The notes beneath the pieces were generated by a model. The model was given only the letters and a program-made list of their open reading frames with translations, did not search any database and had not been told where the DNA came from. Positions 1 to 8,400 of a stretch of DNA of 64,000 nt are shown here, one piece after another. Both the position numbers and the translations under genes were made by a program. Source of the DNA: CAJXVA01 sp963761755 (GTDB lineage: Bacteria > Myxococcota_A > Polyangia > Nannocystales > Nannocystaceae); the NCBI GenBank assembly GCA_963761755.1, contig CAVXIC010000009.1, forward strand, positions 93,114 to 157,113. The letters run 5' to 3'. Each line of letters begins with the position of its first letter. Within the stretch, counting starts at the first letter, position 1.

Positions 1-616
1 CGACGTCTGAAACACCTCCGTCTCGAGAAGTGCCAGCGCCGCGTTCTCGAGGTCCGTCACGTCCTCCAGCTCCCCCAACGCCGACCAGTCCAGCGTCGCC
101 GTCACATCCACCGCAAGCTGACGCTCTGCCGCAAGCAGGCCTCCCTTGAAGTCGTATGCAACCGCCGTCTGCACGCCGGCGCCATCATAGACCCGGTACG
201 CCTGTCCCCGCAGGTTCACCACCTCCGCGTTCGCCAGCGACTCCCCGTACACCGTTCGCATCACCAGAGCCTCCGACCCCGACGCCTCCACGTACTGGTG
301 CGTCGGCCGCAGCCCCTCGTCGTACCGCCACCGAGCCACGAACCCGCGCTCGCTGAACGCCCGCAGCGGGTTCCCCACCACGTCCGTGAACGCCCGCCGC
401 CAGCCCGCGTCGACCGAAGTCTCCTGCAGCACATGCCCGCCCATCCCGACGACGTTCTCCTGCGCCACGTTCCCGCGCGCATCGATCACCTGAAGCGTGT
501 TCCCGACGATGTCGAGAACCATGCGGGTCTCCGCGAATTCACCACCAACGTTCTCGGTGACGACGCGCACAGCTCGGCCCAGCGCATCCATCCGCGTCAC
601 CGTCGGCGTGCCATCG
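1..616 (-). pseudogene. Orphan RHS-repeat fragment (partial copy of the main RHS gene)
   Basis: The bases match positions 7822-8437 of the complete RHS gene at a constant offset of 7,821, with scattered substitutions and no net indel, so the frame is kept on the minus strand. The match stops abruptly near 616, where unrelated repeat DNA begins. The fragment therefore lacks the 5' part of the gene. It continues past the left edge of the window, so its 3' end (which would hold a toxin tip) cannot be seen. It may be an orphan RHS tail of the kind known in other RHS loci, or debris from a duplication. Identity looks around 90%; this is an estimate by eye. Confidence 0.85.
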
Positions 617-647
617 AAGGAGCAGGGCTCAAATGCGACAGCGCTGT

Positions 648-747
648 CGTATTTGCGAAGGGCGGTATTCGGGCAGCGACGGCTGAGTGGGGACTCGAAT
701 CGAGATTTGAGCATTCGCCCTGCGCCGCTACGAGGCTCCGCCGCGGA
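648..747 (+). repeat. Dispersed repeat, copy 1
   Basis: About 100 bp closely resemble 23887-23986, including a shared start around cgtatttgcgaag and a shared gaggctccgccgcg block. One reading frame is conserved without gaps between the copies (pattern FAK-GIRAA--WGLESR-E-S), which suggests both derive from the same coding tail. It lies between the RHS fragment and the transposase gene. I do not recognise the parent protein. Confidence 0.7.
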
Positions 748-787
748 AGCCTTCTAGCGCTCCCGCCACCTGTACCTCGGGATCAGG

Positions 788-1834
788 TTGCCGATCCCCA
801 ACGCCTCCTCGGTGCAACGCTCTTCTTTGACGGCCGACCTCACCGCTGCGATGTCCAGCCCGCGCAACCTACACCCGAATACCACCGTCTTCGCGACCTG
901 CCGCTGCGTCCACCAGAGCTTTCGTCTCGTCCCCAAGCCCATCGTTCGCCGCATCGTCGACTTCTGCTTCGGCGTCGTCTCCACCCGCTACCGCGAAGAG
1001 ACCGGCATGCAGTTCTACGAGTTTGAGTTTATCTCCACCCACTACCACCTCGTCGCCAACAACGGCACCGGGTGCATCTCCGACTTCCTCCAAGACCTCA
1101 ACGCCCTCATCGCGCGCGAGCTCAACGCTCTGCGCGGCAAGAGCGGCGCCTTCTTCGACCGCGACCCCGGTATTCAGACCGTGGTGGGTGACGGTCGGGT
1201 GTTCCGGCACTGCGTCTACACCTTGGCCAACGCGGTCGCCGCCGTCATCGTTCACAAGACGGCGCACTGGAAGGGCTCGAACTCGCTGCGGATGGAGTAC
1301 GGCAAGGACTACGTCGTCGCCAAGCCGCGCGTGGGCCTGTGGTCCAAGAAGGTCCAGCACAAGCATCGCAAGGGTTCGCAGGACTCCAGGCGAGCTGACT
1401 TTGCGGACCGCTCCAAGCTCCCGGACACCGCCGTCCTCATGCTCGACCGTCCGCCCATCATGCCCGAGCTCTCTGACGCCGAGCTCCGCGCCAAGATTTG
1501 CGAAGCGCTCGCCGAGAAGGAGGCGGAACTCGCCGAGAAGCGGGCTGGAAAGCCTGTCCTCGGCATGAAGGCTGCGCTCGAGATTGACTGGCGCACCGTC
1601 CCCAACGACGGCGAAGAGCTGTTCGGACGGCAGCCGAACTTCTCCACCGAGACCGTTTCGCAGCGCATCGAGATGAAGCGGCTTCGCAAGAGCTTCCCCC
1701 ACCAGTACGCTGACGCGCTCGCCCGCTGGAACGCGGGCGAGCGGGACGTCGTCTTCCCTGCAGGCACGGTTCGCATGCGCCTGCGGCACAACGTCGCCAC
1801 CGAGCCCATTCCAGACTTCCTCCGGGCCTCGTAG
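788..1834 (+). CDS. Y1-like (IS200/REP-associated type) transposase family protein
   Basis: A 348-residue protein of the Y1-transposase-like family that is common in myxobacteria. The HUH metal-binding motif reads FISTHYHLVA (about residues 82-91), and a later VYTLANAVAA block matches the YVLANPVAAG-type segment of this family. Y1 enzymes cut and join single-stranded DNA using a catalytic Tyr on the helix after the HUH strand. Here that helix reads LNALIARELNALRG, with no Tyr at the expected place. I recall the same lack in relatives, so it may be a family trait. The C-terminal 150 residues are a charged extension. ATG 851 is an alternative start. The last 87 codons are duplicated downstream, which points to past mobility or recombination. 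Confidence 0.7.
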   Translation: MPIPNASSVQRSSLTADLTAAMSSPRNLHPNTTVFATCRCVHQSFRLVPKPIVRRIVDFCFGVVSTRYREETGMQFYEFEFISTHYHLVANNGTGCISDFLQDLNALIARELNALRGKSGAFFDRDPGIQTVVGDGRVFRHCVYTLANAVAAVIVHKTAHWKGSNSLRMEYGKDYVVAKPRVGLWSKKVQHKHRKGSQDSRRADFADRSKLPDTAVLMLDRPPIMPELSDAELRAKICEALAEKEAELAEKRAGKPVLGMKAALEIDWRTVPNDGEELFGRQPNFSTETVSQRIEMKRLRKSFPHQYADALARWNAGERDVVFPAGTVRMRLRHNVATEPIPDFLRAS

Positions 1835-1920
1835 CTCCGGGGGCACAGCCAAGAGAACGCAGCAGGCGAGCCCAGGCTCGTCCGCATGCGCTGGTTCTTC
1901 GCCCCGAGCCGGACTGGGAC

Positions 1921-1959
1921 CCTGGCCGTCAGGGCCAGGCACTCACGTCCGCGACGGAC
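1921..1959 (+). other. Two adjacent hairpins downstream of the transposase gene
   Basis: cctggcc (1921-1927) pairs with ggccagg (1933-1939). A second hairpin, gtccg-cga-cggac, lies at 1947-1959. In copy B the second one reads gtcct-cga-gggac (3139-3151): both arms changed, yet a G-U type pairing is kept. Preserved pairing suggests a structure that matters as RNA or single-stranded DNA. Possible roles are a terminator or an element-end structure for the Y1 protein; the sequence does not decide between them. Confidence 0.5.
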
Positions 1960-2016
1960 AGATAGGCCCGGCCGCTCGACGCTCTTCGATGCCTCAAGCG
2001 ACCAACCCCTTCTTCA

Positions 2017-2032
2017 CTGACACCGGTGTCAG
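2017..2032 (+). repeat. Perfect 16-bp palindrome CTGACACCGGTGTCAG (site 1 of 3)
   Basis: A perfect inverted repeat followed by agtaca-cacttccaga and then ctggtgat. The same motif block recurs in degraded form at 2087-2102 and 3209-3224. It lies about 180 bp after the transposase stop. It could be the structured DNA recognised by the Y1-like protein. Confidence 0.6.
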
Positions 2033-2086
2033 TACACCACTTCCAGATACTGGTGATGATGCGTCAAGCGGTCGCCTCCCTCTCCA

Positions 2087-2102
2087 CTGACACCTCTGAC
2101 AG
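2087..2102 (+). repeat. Degenerate copy of the palindrome (site 2 of 3)
   Basis: Reads ctgacacctctgacag, followed by cacactacttccag and ctggtgatcg, so the flanking sequence is conserved better than the dyad. It lies 70 bp after site 1. Confidence 0.5.
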
Positions 2103-2212
2103 CACACTACTTCCAGACCTTCCAGACTGGTGATCGGTGATCGCCGTTCTGGCGTGCACAAGTCTGAGACTCGATGTACTACGCCGTCAGAAGCTCAAGC
2201 CCGCCTTCTCCC

Positions 2213-2764
2213 TCGCGCGCGACAGAGAGCCAAACGACATTGTCCGCTAACATACGAGCAGCCGCCGTGCGACGTACTCCGAAACCGATGGTGCGACGCT
2301 CAGTGGTGACGCGAGGTTCTTTCGGATGGACAACATGTACTCGTACTCATCCTCGTAGTCGTAGGAGTTCCGCTCCAGCCGAACGTCAACGCCCAGAGTC
2401 GAGGCTACGTGGGTCACCCCCGAGCGCATTTGCGCTGTCGCCTCGCCGACAAGAGGCCGAGAGCGCGGAACACCGCGCCGGCCACTTCGTAAAGCTGAAG
2501 CCGCTTCTCATTTGTTCGGTGAAGAAGCCGGGGATGTTCTTGCTAACAAGCCGACATCGTCAGCAAATTCGATGAAAACGTCAATGTCGCTAGCGGGTTT
2601 GCCCTCAGACGCTGCCGTCCTGAACGGTCCGCCCTTTGAAGAAGCTCCCGTAACACCGAGCTTCCACGAACCCAATACGCGAGTAGGCAACCCCTGCCTC
2701 GTCGAGCGCAGCAGCAAGTTCCGTGCCGGCCTGCTTGAACTGCGCAGCATCTGAGAAGCCACGT
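2213..2764 (-). pseudogene. Decayed gene with a nucleotidyltransferase-like stretch
   Basis: The minus strand carries several coding-looking stretches in different frames, separated by stops and frameshifts. One runs AGTELAAALDEAGVAYSRIG and then CYGSFFKGR (about 2620-2755). Another reads GKPASDIDVFIEFADDV (about 2555-2605), which resembles the SDID-hydrophobic metal-binding signature of small MNT-type nucleotidyltransferases. A third ends with LSIRKNLASPLSVAPSVSEY (about 2213-2300). GC content is lower than in the surroundings, suggesting acquired DNA. It is cut at 2765 by repeat copy B. The nucleotidyltransferase reading rests on one motif; I do not recognise the other parts. Confidence 0.4.
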
Positions 2765-3026
2765 TGCGCTCGAGATTGACTGGCGCACCGTCCCCAACGA
2801 CGGCGAAGAGCTGTTCGGACGGCAGCCGAACTTCTCCACCGAGACCGTTTCGCAGCGCATCGAGATGAAGCGGCTTCGCAAGAGCTTCCCCCACCAGTAC
2901 GCTGACGCGCTCGCCCGCTGGAACGCGGGCGAGCGGGACGTCGTCTTCCCTGCAGGCACGGTTCGCATGCGCCTGCGGCACAACGTCGCCACCGAGCCCA
3001 TTCCAGACTTCCTCCGGGCCTCGTAG
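2765..3026 (+). pseudogene. Truncated transposase C-terminus (duplicate)
   Basis: This repeats the last 87 codons of the 788-1834 transposase gene, including its stop at 3024-3026, without the HUH domain or a start. It is the coding part of repeat copy B and cannot make a working transposase. Confidence 0.9.
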
Positions 3027-3208
3027 CTCCGGGGGCACAGCCAAGAGAACGCAGCAGGCGAGCCCAGGCTCGTCCGCATGCGCTGGTTCTTCGCCCCGAG
3101 CCGGACTGGGACCCTGGCCGTCAGGGCCAGGCACCCACGTCCTCGAGGGACAGATAGGCCCGGCCGCCCGACGCTCTTCGATGCCTCAAGCGGTCGATCC
3201 CATCTTCA

Positions 3209-3224
3209 CTGACACCTCTGTCAG
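3209..3224 (+). repeat. Degenerate copy of the palindrome (site 3 of 3)
   Basis: Reads ctgaca-cctc-tgtcag, a 6-bp stem with a 4-base loop, followed by tacactacttccagactggtgatcgcc. It is the copy-B counterpart of site 1. Confidence 0.55.
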
Positions 3225-3246
3225 TACACTACTTCCAGACTGGTGA

Positions 3247-3558
3247 TCGCCCAACCAACTCCGCCCCAAAACCCGCGAGCAACTCTTCGCCATGGTCCGA
3301 CACGGTCTCGCAGTCGCAGGCGCCGCCGAGAAGATCGTTGCCGACCCCGCCCTCGAGGTCCTGTACCGCGTCGGCCGAGGCAACCCTCGAACCACCGCCC
3401 ACCTTCTGCGCGCCTCGCTGATGCTCGCCCACGACCGCGATCAATCCTTCGTCGACGAAGCCACCATGCTCGCTGCGTGTGACGAACTCGACCTCATGCG
3501 GCCACAGCAAGATCAGGACCAGACTTCACGCGCGCCTCCACGCAAGTCCCGGAAGTAG
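3247..3558 (+). pseudogene. C-terminal remnant of a TnsC/ExeA-like transposition ATPase
   Basis: The open frame from 3247 to the stop at 3556-3558 encodes about 103 residues with no start and no Walker motifs. The stretch VGRGNPRTTAHLLRASLMLA followed by VDEATMLAACDELDL resembles the C-terminal lid region of AAA ATPases that accompany DDE transposases (Arg after G-x-P, then the late vd-a---ac-el helix). The missing 5' part ends exactly where repeat copy B stops. It is most likely a dead piece of another transposon. The last 20 residues are low-complexity and may be out of the native frame. Confidence 0.55.
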
Positions 3559-4375
3559 CCCGAGACAAACTCCACGCCAAAGTGTGAGCCAATACAGACG
3601 ACGACGCGGCTGAACTTCTGCGGGCGTTGGCGTTTATGGGATTGAATCTCCCGAAGCTCAAACGCCTCCAGGCCATCGCCGAGATGTTGAAGCTCGACAT
3701 CTCGACCGCTGGAGATGTGTTTGACCGATGACGCCCACGTCTAGCGAGGCCAAGTTGCCCAAGTTCGTGTTGGCGAAGGACTGGTTCGATCAGCTTGGGG
3801 TTCTGTGCGATGGCGTCGCGCACGATGATGCCGATGCGCTTCTTGGCCTGGGAGACTGCCGCTCTCGATAGACCAAGCTCACGGGCGACGCTGGCATCGT
3901 TCAGACCCTTGCGCGCGCCCGCGACCAGCGCCTCGAAGATGCGCCGGTCGGAGGGGCGTGCCTTCGTCTCTATGGTGTCCCACAGGGATCGACGGAGTGC
4001 CCCGTGCATCCGATGCGTCGGGTCCATGATCACGCTGATGATCGTGTCGACCACGTCTTGCTGTCTTACCGGCTCGACCTCATCGCCATCGAACCGGACC
4101 ACCTGTGGGCGTCGAGCCCGTGCTCGAAGCACGTCGATGGCTCGGCGCCGGGCGTAGGCTCGGGCAACCGGGAGAACATCTCGGGGACCCAGAGTGCCGG
4201 CTGTCACCTTCGCCACGGTGAACCCGGGCGCCTTACCGACGCCGTAGAACAGGGGCATCCGGCTGACCTCACCCGATGCGCCCAGGCCGATGATGGCCGG
4301 CTGGAGGATGTCGTCGGCGGTCGTTGTCGTGCTCCTGAGCAACGACGCCAACGACCGCCTGACGGCCGTCACCAA
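3494..4375 (-). CDS. Sigma-70-region-4-like DNA-binding protein, doubtful C-terminus
   Basis: The TTG start at 4375 (or GTG a codon later) gives up to 293 residues. The middle reads like a sigma-family protein: RRAIDVLRARARRP near residue 80, and a helix-turn-helix around residues 155-190 (VARELGLSRAAVSQAKKRIG). The first 205 residues look coding. The last 80 or so are antisense to a plausible plus-strand reading frame (3588-3731) and look unnatural (Ser/Arg-rich), so the native 3' end was probably replaced. It starts 4 bp after a 70-residue frame and lies in the remains of the toxin/immunity and mobile-DNA border. It could be a phage or element regulator rather than a true sigma factor. Confidence 0.45.
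   Translation of the reverse strand: MVTAVRRSLASLLRSTTTTADDILQPAIIGLGASGEVSRMPLFYGVGKAPGFTVAKVTAGTLGPRDVLPVARAYARRRAIDVLRARARRPQVVRFDGDEVEPVRQQDVVDTIISVIMDPTHRMHGALRRSLWDTIETKARPSDRRIFEALVAGARKGLNDASVARELGLSRAAVSQAKKRIGIIVRDAIAQNPKLIEPVLRQHELGQLGLARRGRHRSNTSPAVEMSSFNISAMAWRRLSFGRFNPINANARRSSAASSSVLAHTLAWSLSRATSGTCVEARVKSGPDLAVAA
3588..3731 (+). other. Short coding-like plus-strand stretch
   Basis: In one frame this reads DDAAELLRALAFMGLNLPKL and then KRLQAIAEMLKLDISTAGDV, ending FDR-stop at 3729-3731; ATG 3636 could start a 31-residue peptide. The amphipathic composition looks like a real protein end. It may be the C-terminus of a lost mobile-element gene. Family unknown. Confidence 0.3.
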
Positions 4376-4378
4376 CCC

Positions 4379-4591
4379 CTAATCCCGCGACGACAACCAT
4401 GTCGCCTTTACCTCGTCGCCGAACACCTCGACGATCTCGCGCTTGGGAATCGTGTCCTTCATCCAAGTGCCCGGCTTCACGCCGGCGATGCCTTCGAGGA
4501 CCGAGATGCGGGCGAGGAGGTCGAGGCTGGTCGTCCTCGCGTTCCGCAGGAGGAAGGCGACGACGAGGTTGGAAACGTGGAGGCGGGGCAT
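4379..4591 (-). CDS. Small hypothetical protein (70 aa)
   Basis: ATG at 4591, stop 4 bp before the sigma-like gene. The product has a hydrophobic N-terminal third (HVSNLVVAFLLRN) and a charged end (PKREIVEVFGDEVKATWL). I do not recognise a family. It sits in the same direction between the candidate immunity gene and the sigma-like gene, and could be the displaced N-terminal part of the latter. Confidence 0.4.
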   Translation of the reverse strand: MPRLHVSNLVVAFLLRNARTTSLDLLARISVLEGIAGVKPGTWMKDTIPKREIVEVFGDEVKATWLSSRD

Positions 4592-4645
4592 CCTGCCCTT
4601 GGAGACCTATCGGGAGAGTATCGCCGGTGCCGGTCCTATCCGACG

Positions 4646-5431
4646 CTATCCAGACCTTGCTTGGTTGATCGCGCCCGCCAGAGTAGAGAGCACACTCGTC
4701 CCTTCAGACCGGAACCCCTCGGCAGCAATGGCGACCACAGTTGCTCCGAGGCCGTGCCGCCACCCGGCATCCCGGCCCCACCACTCCGCGGTCCCCACGG
4801 GGTTCGAGGGCGCCGCAAACGGCATCGCGCCACGCGACATCAGCAGGGCGCAGCCGTCGTGCAGGTCTACGACGAGTTCTTGACGGGACGAATCCGACGG
4901 CTCGATCTGCGTCAACTCACTCACTTCCGCAAGGAGCGGGTCCTTCGACCACCGTTCGTCCAACGCCGCCCCGAGCCGGTGCAACGCCGCCATGCGCAGA
5001 TCCTCGCTCGCCAAGTGTACCTGACCGTTCCCGGTGAGAGCGAGCCCGTTTGGGCCTGCTCGCCACACCCGGAGCTTCTCACCGTCGCCAGGAACAACCG
5101 CCATGATGTCCGGTACGCCTCGGTCGAATCGCCCGGCTTGAAACATCCGCCAGACCTCCTGGCGGACCGTTTCAAGAGGTGCCGACTCGTTACCGGCGCG
5201 CACCTTGTCGAGAAGTTCGGCGGCCGCCTGATCTAGAACGGCTCCGATGGTGCTCGGTGGGACGCCGGTCGAAACCGATAGCGAGATGAGAACACGACCT
5301 TGAATCCGCGTGACGGTCGGCTGGTGGAGGGAGTGCAGCGGTCCGTCCGATGGTCCGGCCTCGAATTCGCAGAGACGCAGACCCGAGTCGAAGGGGCGCC
5401 AGCCGTTAGCACGCTCGTTGAAGTTAGTCAC
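4646..5431 (-). CDS. Candidate immunity protein to the RHS toxin (261 aa, unknown family)
   Basis: The GTG start (5429-5431) overlaps the TGA stop of the upstream RHS gene (5428-5430), the arrangement usual for toxin and cognate immunity genes. The product is soluble, with no signal peptide or membrane segment visible. It has mixed charged/hydrophobic composition, including PDIMAVVPGDGEKLRVWRAG near the middle and an acidic patch later. I recognise no domain. The immunity role is inferred only from position and from the lack of similarity to household genes; a second toxin-processing or accessory role is possible. Confidence 0.5.
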   Translation of the reverse strand: MTNFNERANGWRPFDSGLRLCEFEAGPSDGPLHSLHQPTVTRIQGRVLISLSVSTGVPPSTIGAVLDQAAAELLDKVRAGNESAPLETVRQEVWRMFQAGRFDRGVPDIMAVVPGDGEKLRVWRAGPNGLALTGNGQVHLASEDLRMAALHRLGAALDERWSKDPLLAEVSELTQIEPSDSSRQELVVDLHDGCALLMSRGAMPFAAPSNPVGTAEWWGRDAGWRHGLGATVVAIAAEGFRSEGTSVLSTLAGAINQARSG

Positions 5432-8400
5432 TTGATCCCTCCGGTAACGAAGACGGTCTTTGCGCGAAGTTCCGCTGAGGACTGGATAAGGTCCATTTCC
5501 GCTTGAGTCAACGGCCCAAGCTTGCCCTCAGTCGTGAAGAAGATGAGGCGATCAGCCTTCTGAATTTCCGGGGCCAATGCTTCGATCTTGCCTGGGAAGC
5601 CGCTCAGTGTTCTCCCACCGAGTTGCTGAGCGGCGGGTTGAAGGGTCGTTTCCAGCGTTTGCTCGATACCAACGATCTCGCGCCCGCCTGGCAGGGCGAC
5701 CTTCGCCTCCCGCGTGAACGGACCGAGAACTACGGTGTCAGTGCCGGGCGCTGCCCTGGGGAGCGTAGACAAGTCGCCGGCGCCTATCACACGGCTAGCC
5801 GCACCTCCCCCCCCTGCGGCGGATGCCTCAACAGGGGCGCCAACCCGAACCTTGGGTTCTTTCTTGGCGACCGCAGCCGACGCCTCTCCCGCAAAGTCCG
5901 CCGGGCTCTGGCGCGGAACTTCGATCTCTCCGGCTGCCGAGATAGGTGCTGGCCGAGGGGCCTTCCGAAGAAAACCTCCCTTCATCATCCCAGCCCCGAA
6001 GAACGCCGCAGCTACTTGGTCCCCGACCTCTCCCCCCTCCTGCACAATTCCTTCTGTGAGATGACTCGCCGGCCCACCTGACATCTGGGGGTGCACTCCG
6101 TTCGCGATTTCATTCGCGGCCACCGCTTGCAGGTATGGAGAGTAGTTCCCATCTGCGTCAGTGTTTTCCAGTCTTCCTCGGCTCTTTCCGTCACCGACCG
6201 CTGGATGCAGGGGGAGCCCCTTCTTGATTCGGTCCCGAACTCTTGCCTCACGCTGTGCGTTGTCTTGGTATCGCTCACTCGGTCTCTGAAGGCTGCCCTG
6301 TATCTCCTTCGACTTCGCAGCGTTCGATCGCTGCGTCTCCGCGCGGCCTTTCTTGGTTTCCGCCGGGGTGAAATCGCGGAGTGCGAACTCACCGTTCGCC
6401 CCTCTTTCAAGCACTTGTGTCTTCGAAGCTGGGTCGTGGGTCGTGAGAACTCGAGTTTCCCCCGCCGCACCGCTCGGATCACTCAACGAAATCGGATTCC
6501 CCGATACGTACGCGTACCGGTTCACCCCATCCCTAAGCCCAATCGGGTCACTCGCCGTCCACCGCCCAAGCCAGCACGCATAGTACCGGGCGCCGTGATA
6601 CCCAAGCCCAGTCTCCTCGTCCCGCTCCTTCCCCGTGTACCGGTACGTCCGCTCGGACACATCGATGCTTGAGTTAACAGCCCGATACGAGCTCGTCCCG
6701 TACGGGTGATACTCCTCGTACGAGATCACCTCCGCGCTCGCGGTCAGCTCCAGCGACGCCGACCCCAGGTGGTTGCTGTACTGATACCGATGATGCGTCG
6801 TCGGAGTCCCAACCGCTGACCCGCCCTCCACCGTCCGCGTCTCCACGTCACACATCCGACCCGCGTCGTCCGCGATGTGCAGCGTCTCCCGCTCCAGCTG
6901 GAGCGTCCCGTTCGTCCGTTCCCGGTACAGCTCGTACGCACCCAGGTAAATCCGCTCGGTCGTCTGCGTCCCAGCCAGGTTCACAGACACCTTCCGCACC
7001 CGCTGACCCGCACCGTCGTACACGAAGTACGCCGTCCCTCCGCCCCCCAGGTCGGCGCTCCGCATCTGGTCCGCGTAGTTCCAGCGCACCGCACTCAGGT
7101 GCGGCATCGAACTCATGTTCCCGTGCGCATCGTACCCGTACGTCGCGCTGTGCTGCCCCGCCGCGTCGCCCGGCAGTGACGTCGCCTGCAGACGATTTCC
7201 GTTCGCCGCGTACTGGTACCGCCGCGTCCAGCTCCCACCCGCACCCGCCACGTGCTGCATCGACAGGATGTTCCCGACCACGTCGTACACGTACGCCTCC
7301 GCGTACTCCCGCATCGCCGTGCCGTCCTGCGGATGCGCGCTCGCGTTCGGCCCGTACTCGCTCGGTTGCGCCGCGTTCTGCCCGATGTGCTCTCGGCCCT
7401 CCGCATCCGTCAGTCGGTACAGCGCGTCGTACTCGTATCGCTGCCTCGCCGTGACCACCGCCCCGCCGAAGTACACATCCGCCTGCGCCCCATCGCCTAT
7501 CTCGACGATGTTCCCCACCACGTCGTACGTGTACGAGAGGTCTTGAAACGTCCGCGTCGCATCCCTCGTTCGCATCCGCGTCAGACGCTGCGTCACCTCA
7601 TCATACGCGTACGACGTCTGTGTCCCGTTCCCATACGCAATCAGGCTCCGCCGACCCTGCGCGTCGTAGTCCACCCTCGACACGAACGCCGTCTCGCTCG
7701 CGCTCCCCCGAACGTTCGCCGACACACTCTCCAGCAGCGCAGCCTCGTTGTACGCCAGCCGCACCACCGTCCCGTCCGGAGTCGTCTGCGTCCTCGCCCG
7801 ACCCAGCGCATCGAACGTACTCGACGTCTGAAACACCTCAGACTCCAGCATCGCCGCCGCCGCGAGCTCCAGGTCGCTCACGTCCTCCAGCTCACCCAGC
7901 GCCGACCAGTCCAGCGTCGCCGTCACATCCACCGCAAGCTGACGCTCTGCCGCAAGCAGGCCTCCCTTGAAGTCGTATGCCACCGCCGTCTGCACGCCTG
8001 CCCCATCATAGACCCGGTACGCCTGACCGCGAAGGTTCACCACCTCCGCGTTCGCCAGCGACTCCCCGTACACCGTTCGCATCACAAGAGCCTCCGCCCC
8101 CGACCCCTCCACGTACTGGTGCGTCGGCCGCAGCCCCTCGTCGTACCGCCAACGTGCCACAAACCCGCGCTCGTTGAACGCCCGCAGCGGGTTTCCCACC
8201 ACGTCCGTGAACGCCCGTCGCCAGCCCGCATCGACCGAAGTCTCCTGCAGCACCTGCCCGCCCATCCCGACCACGTTCTCCTGCGCCACGTTGCCGCGCG
8301 CATCGATCACCTGAAGCGTGTTGCCGACGATGTCGAGAACCATGCGGGTCTCCGCAAACTCCGCACCCACATTCTCGGTGACGACCCGCACTGCTCGACC

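Larger units (their letters stand above)
1573..2047 (+). repeat. 475-bp repeat, copy A (transposase 3' end plus flank)
   Basis: Positions 1573-2047 are repeated nearly identically at 2765-3239 with a fixed offset of 1,192. The unit holds the last 87 codons of the transposase gene and about 213 bp of downstream DNA carrying hairpins. After 2047 the copies differ by a 2-base indel and then diverge. The downstream part may be the 3' terminal region of the mobile element. Confidence 0.9.
2765..3239 (+). repeat. 475-bp repeat, copy B
   Basis: The second copy of 1573-2047, nearly identical. Its left edge abuts the decayed gene and its right edge abuts the truncated transposition ATPase at about 3247, so it may be a joint left by insertion or deletion. 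Confidence 0.9.

Noticed and set aside
4004..5236. 410-codon open frame on the plus strand
   Set aside because: Antisense to the candidate immunity gene and the sigma-like gene. Its composition is shadow-like (Arg, His, Pro, Gly).
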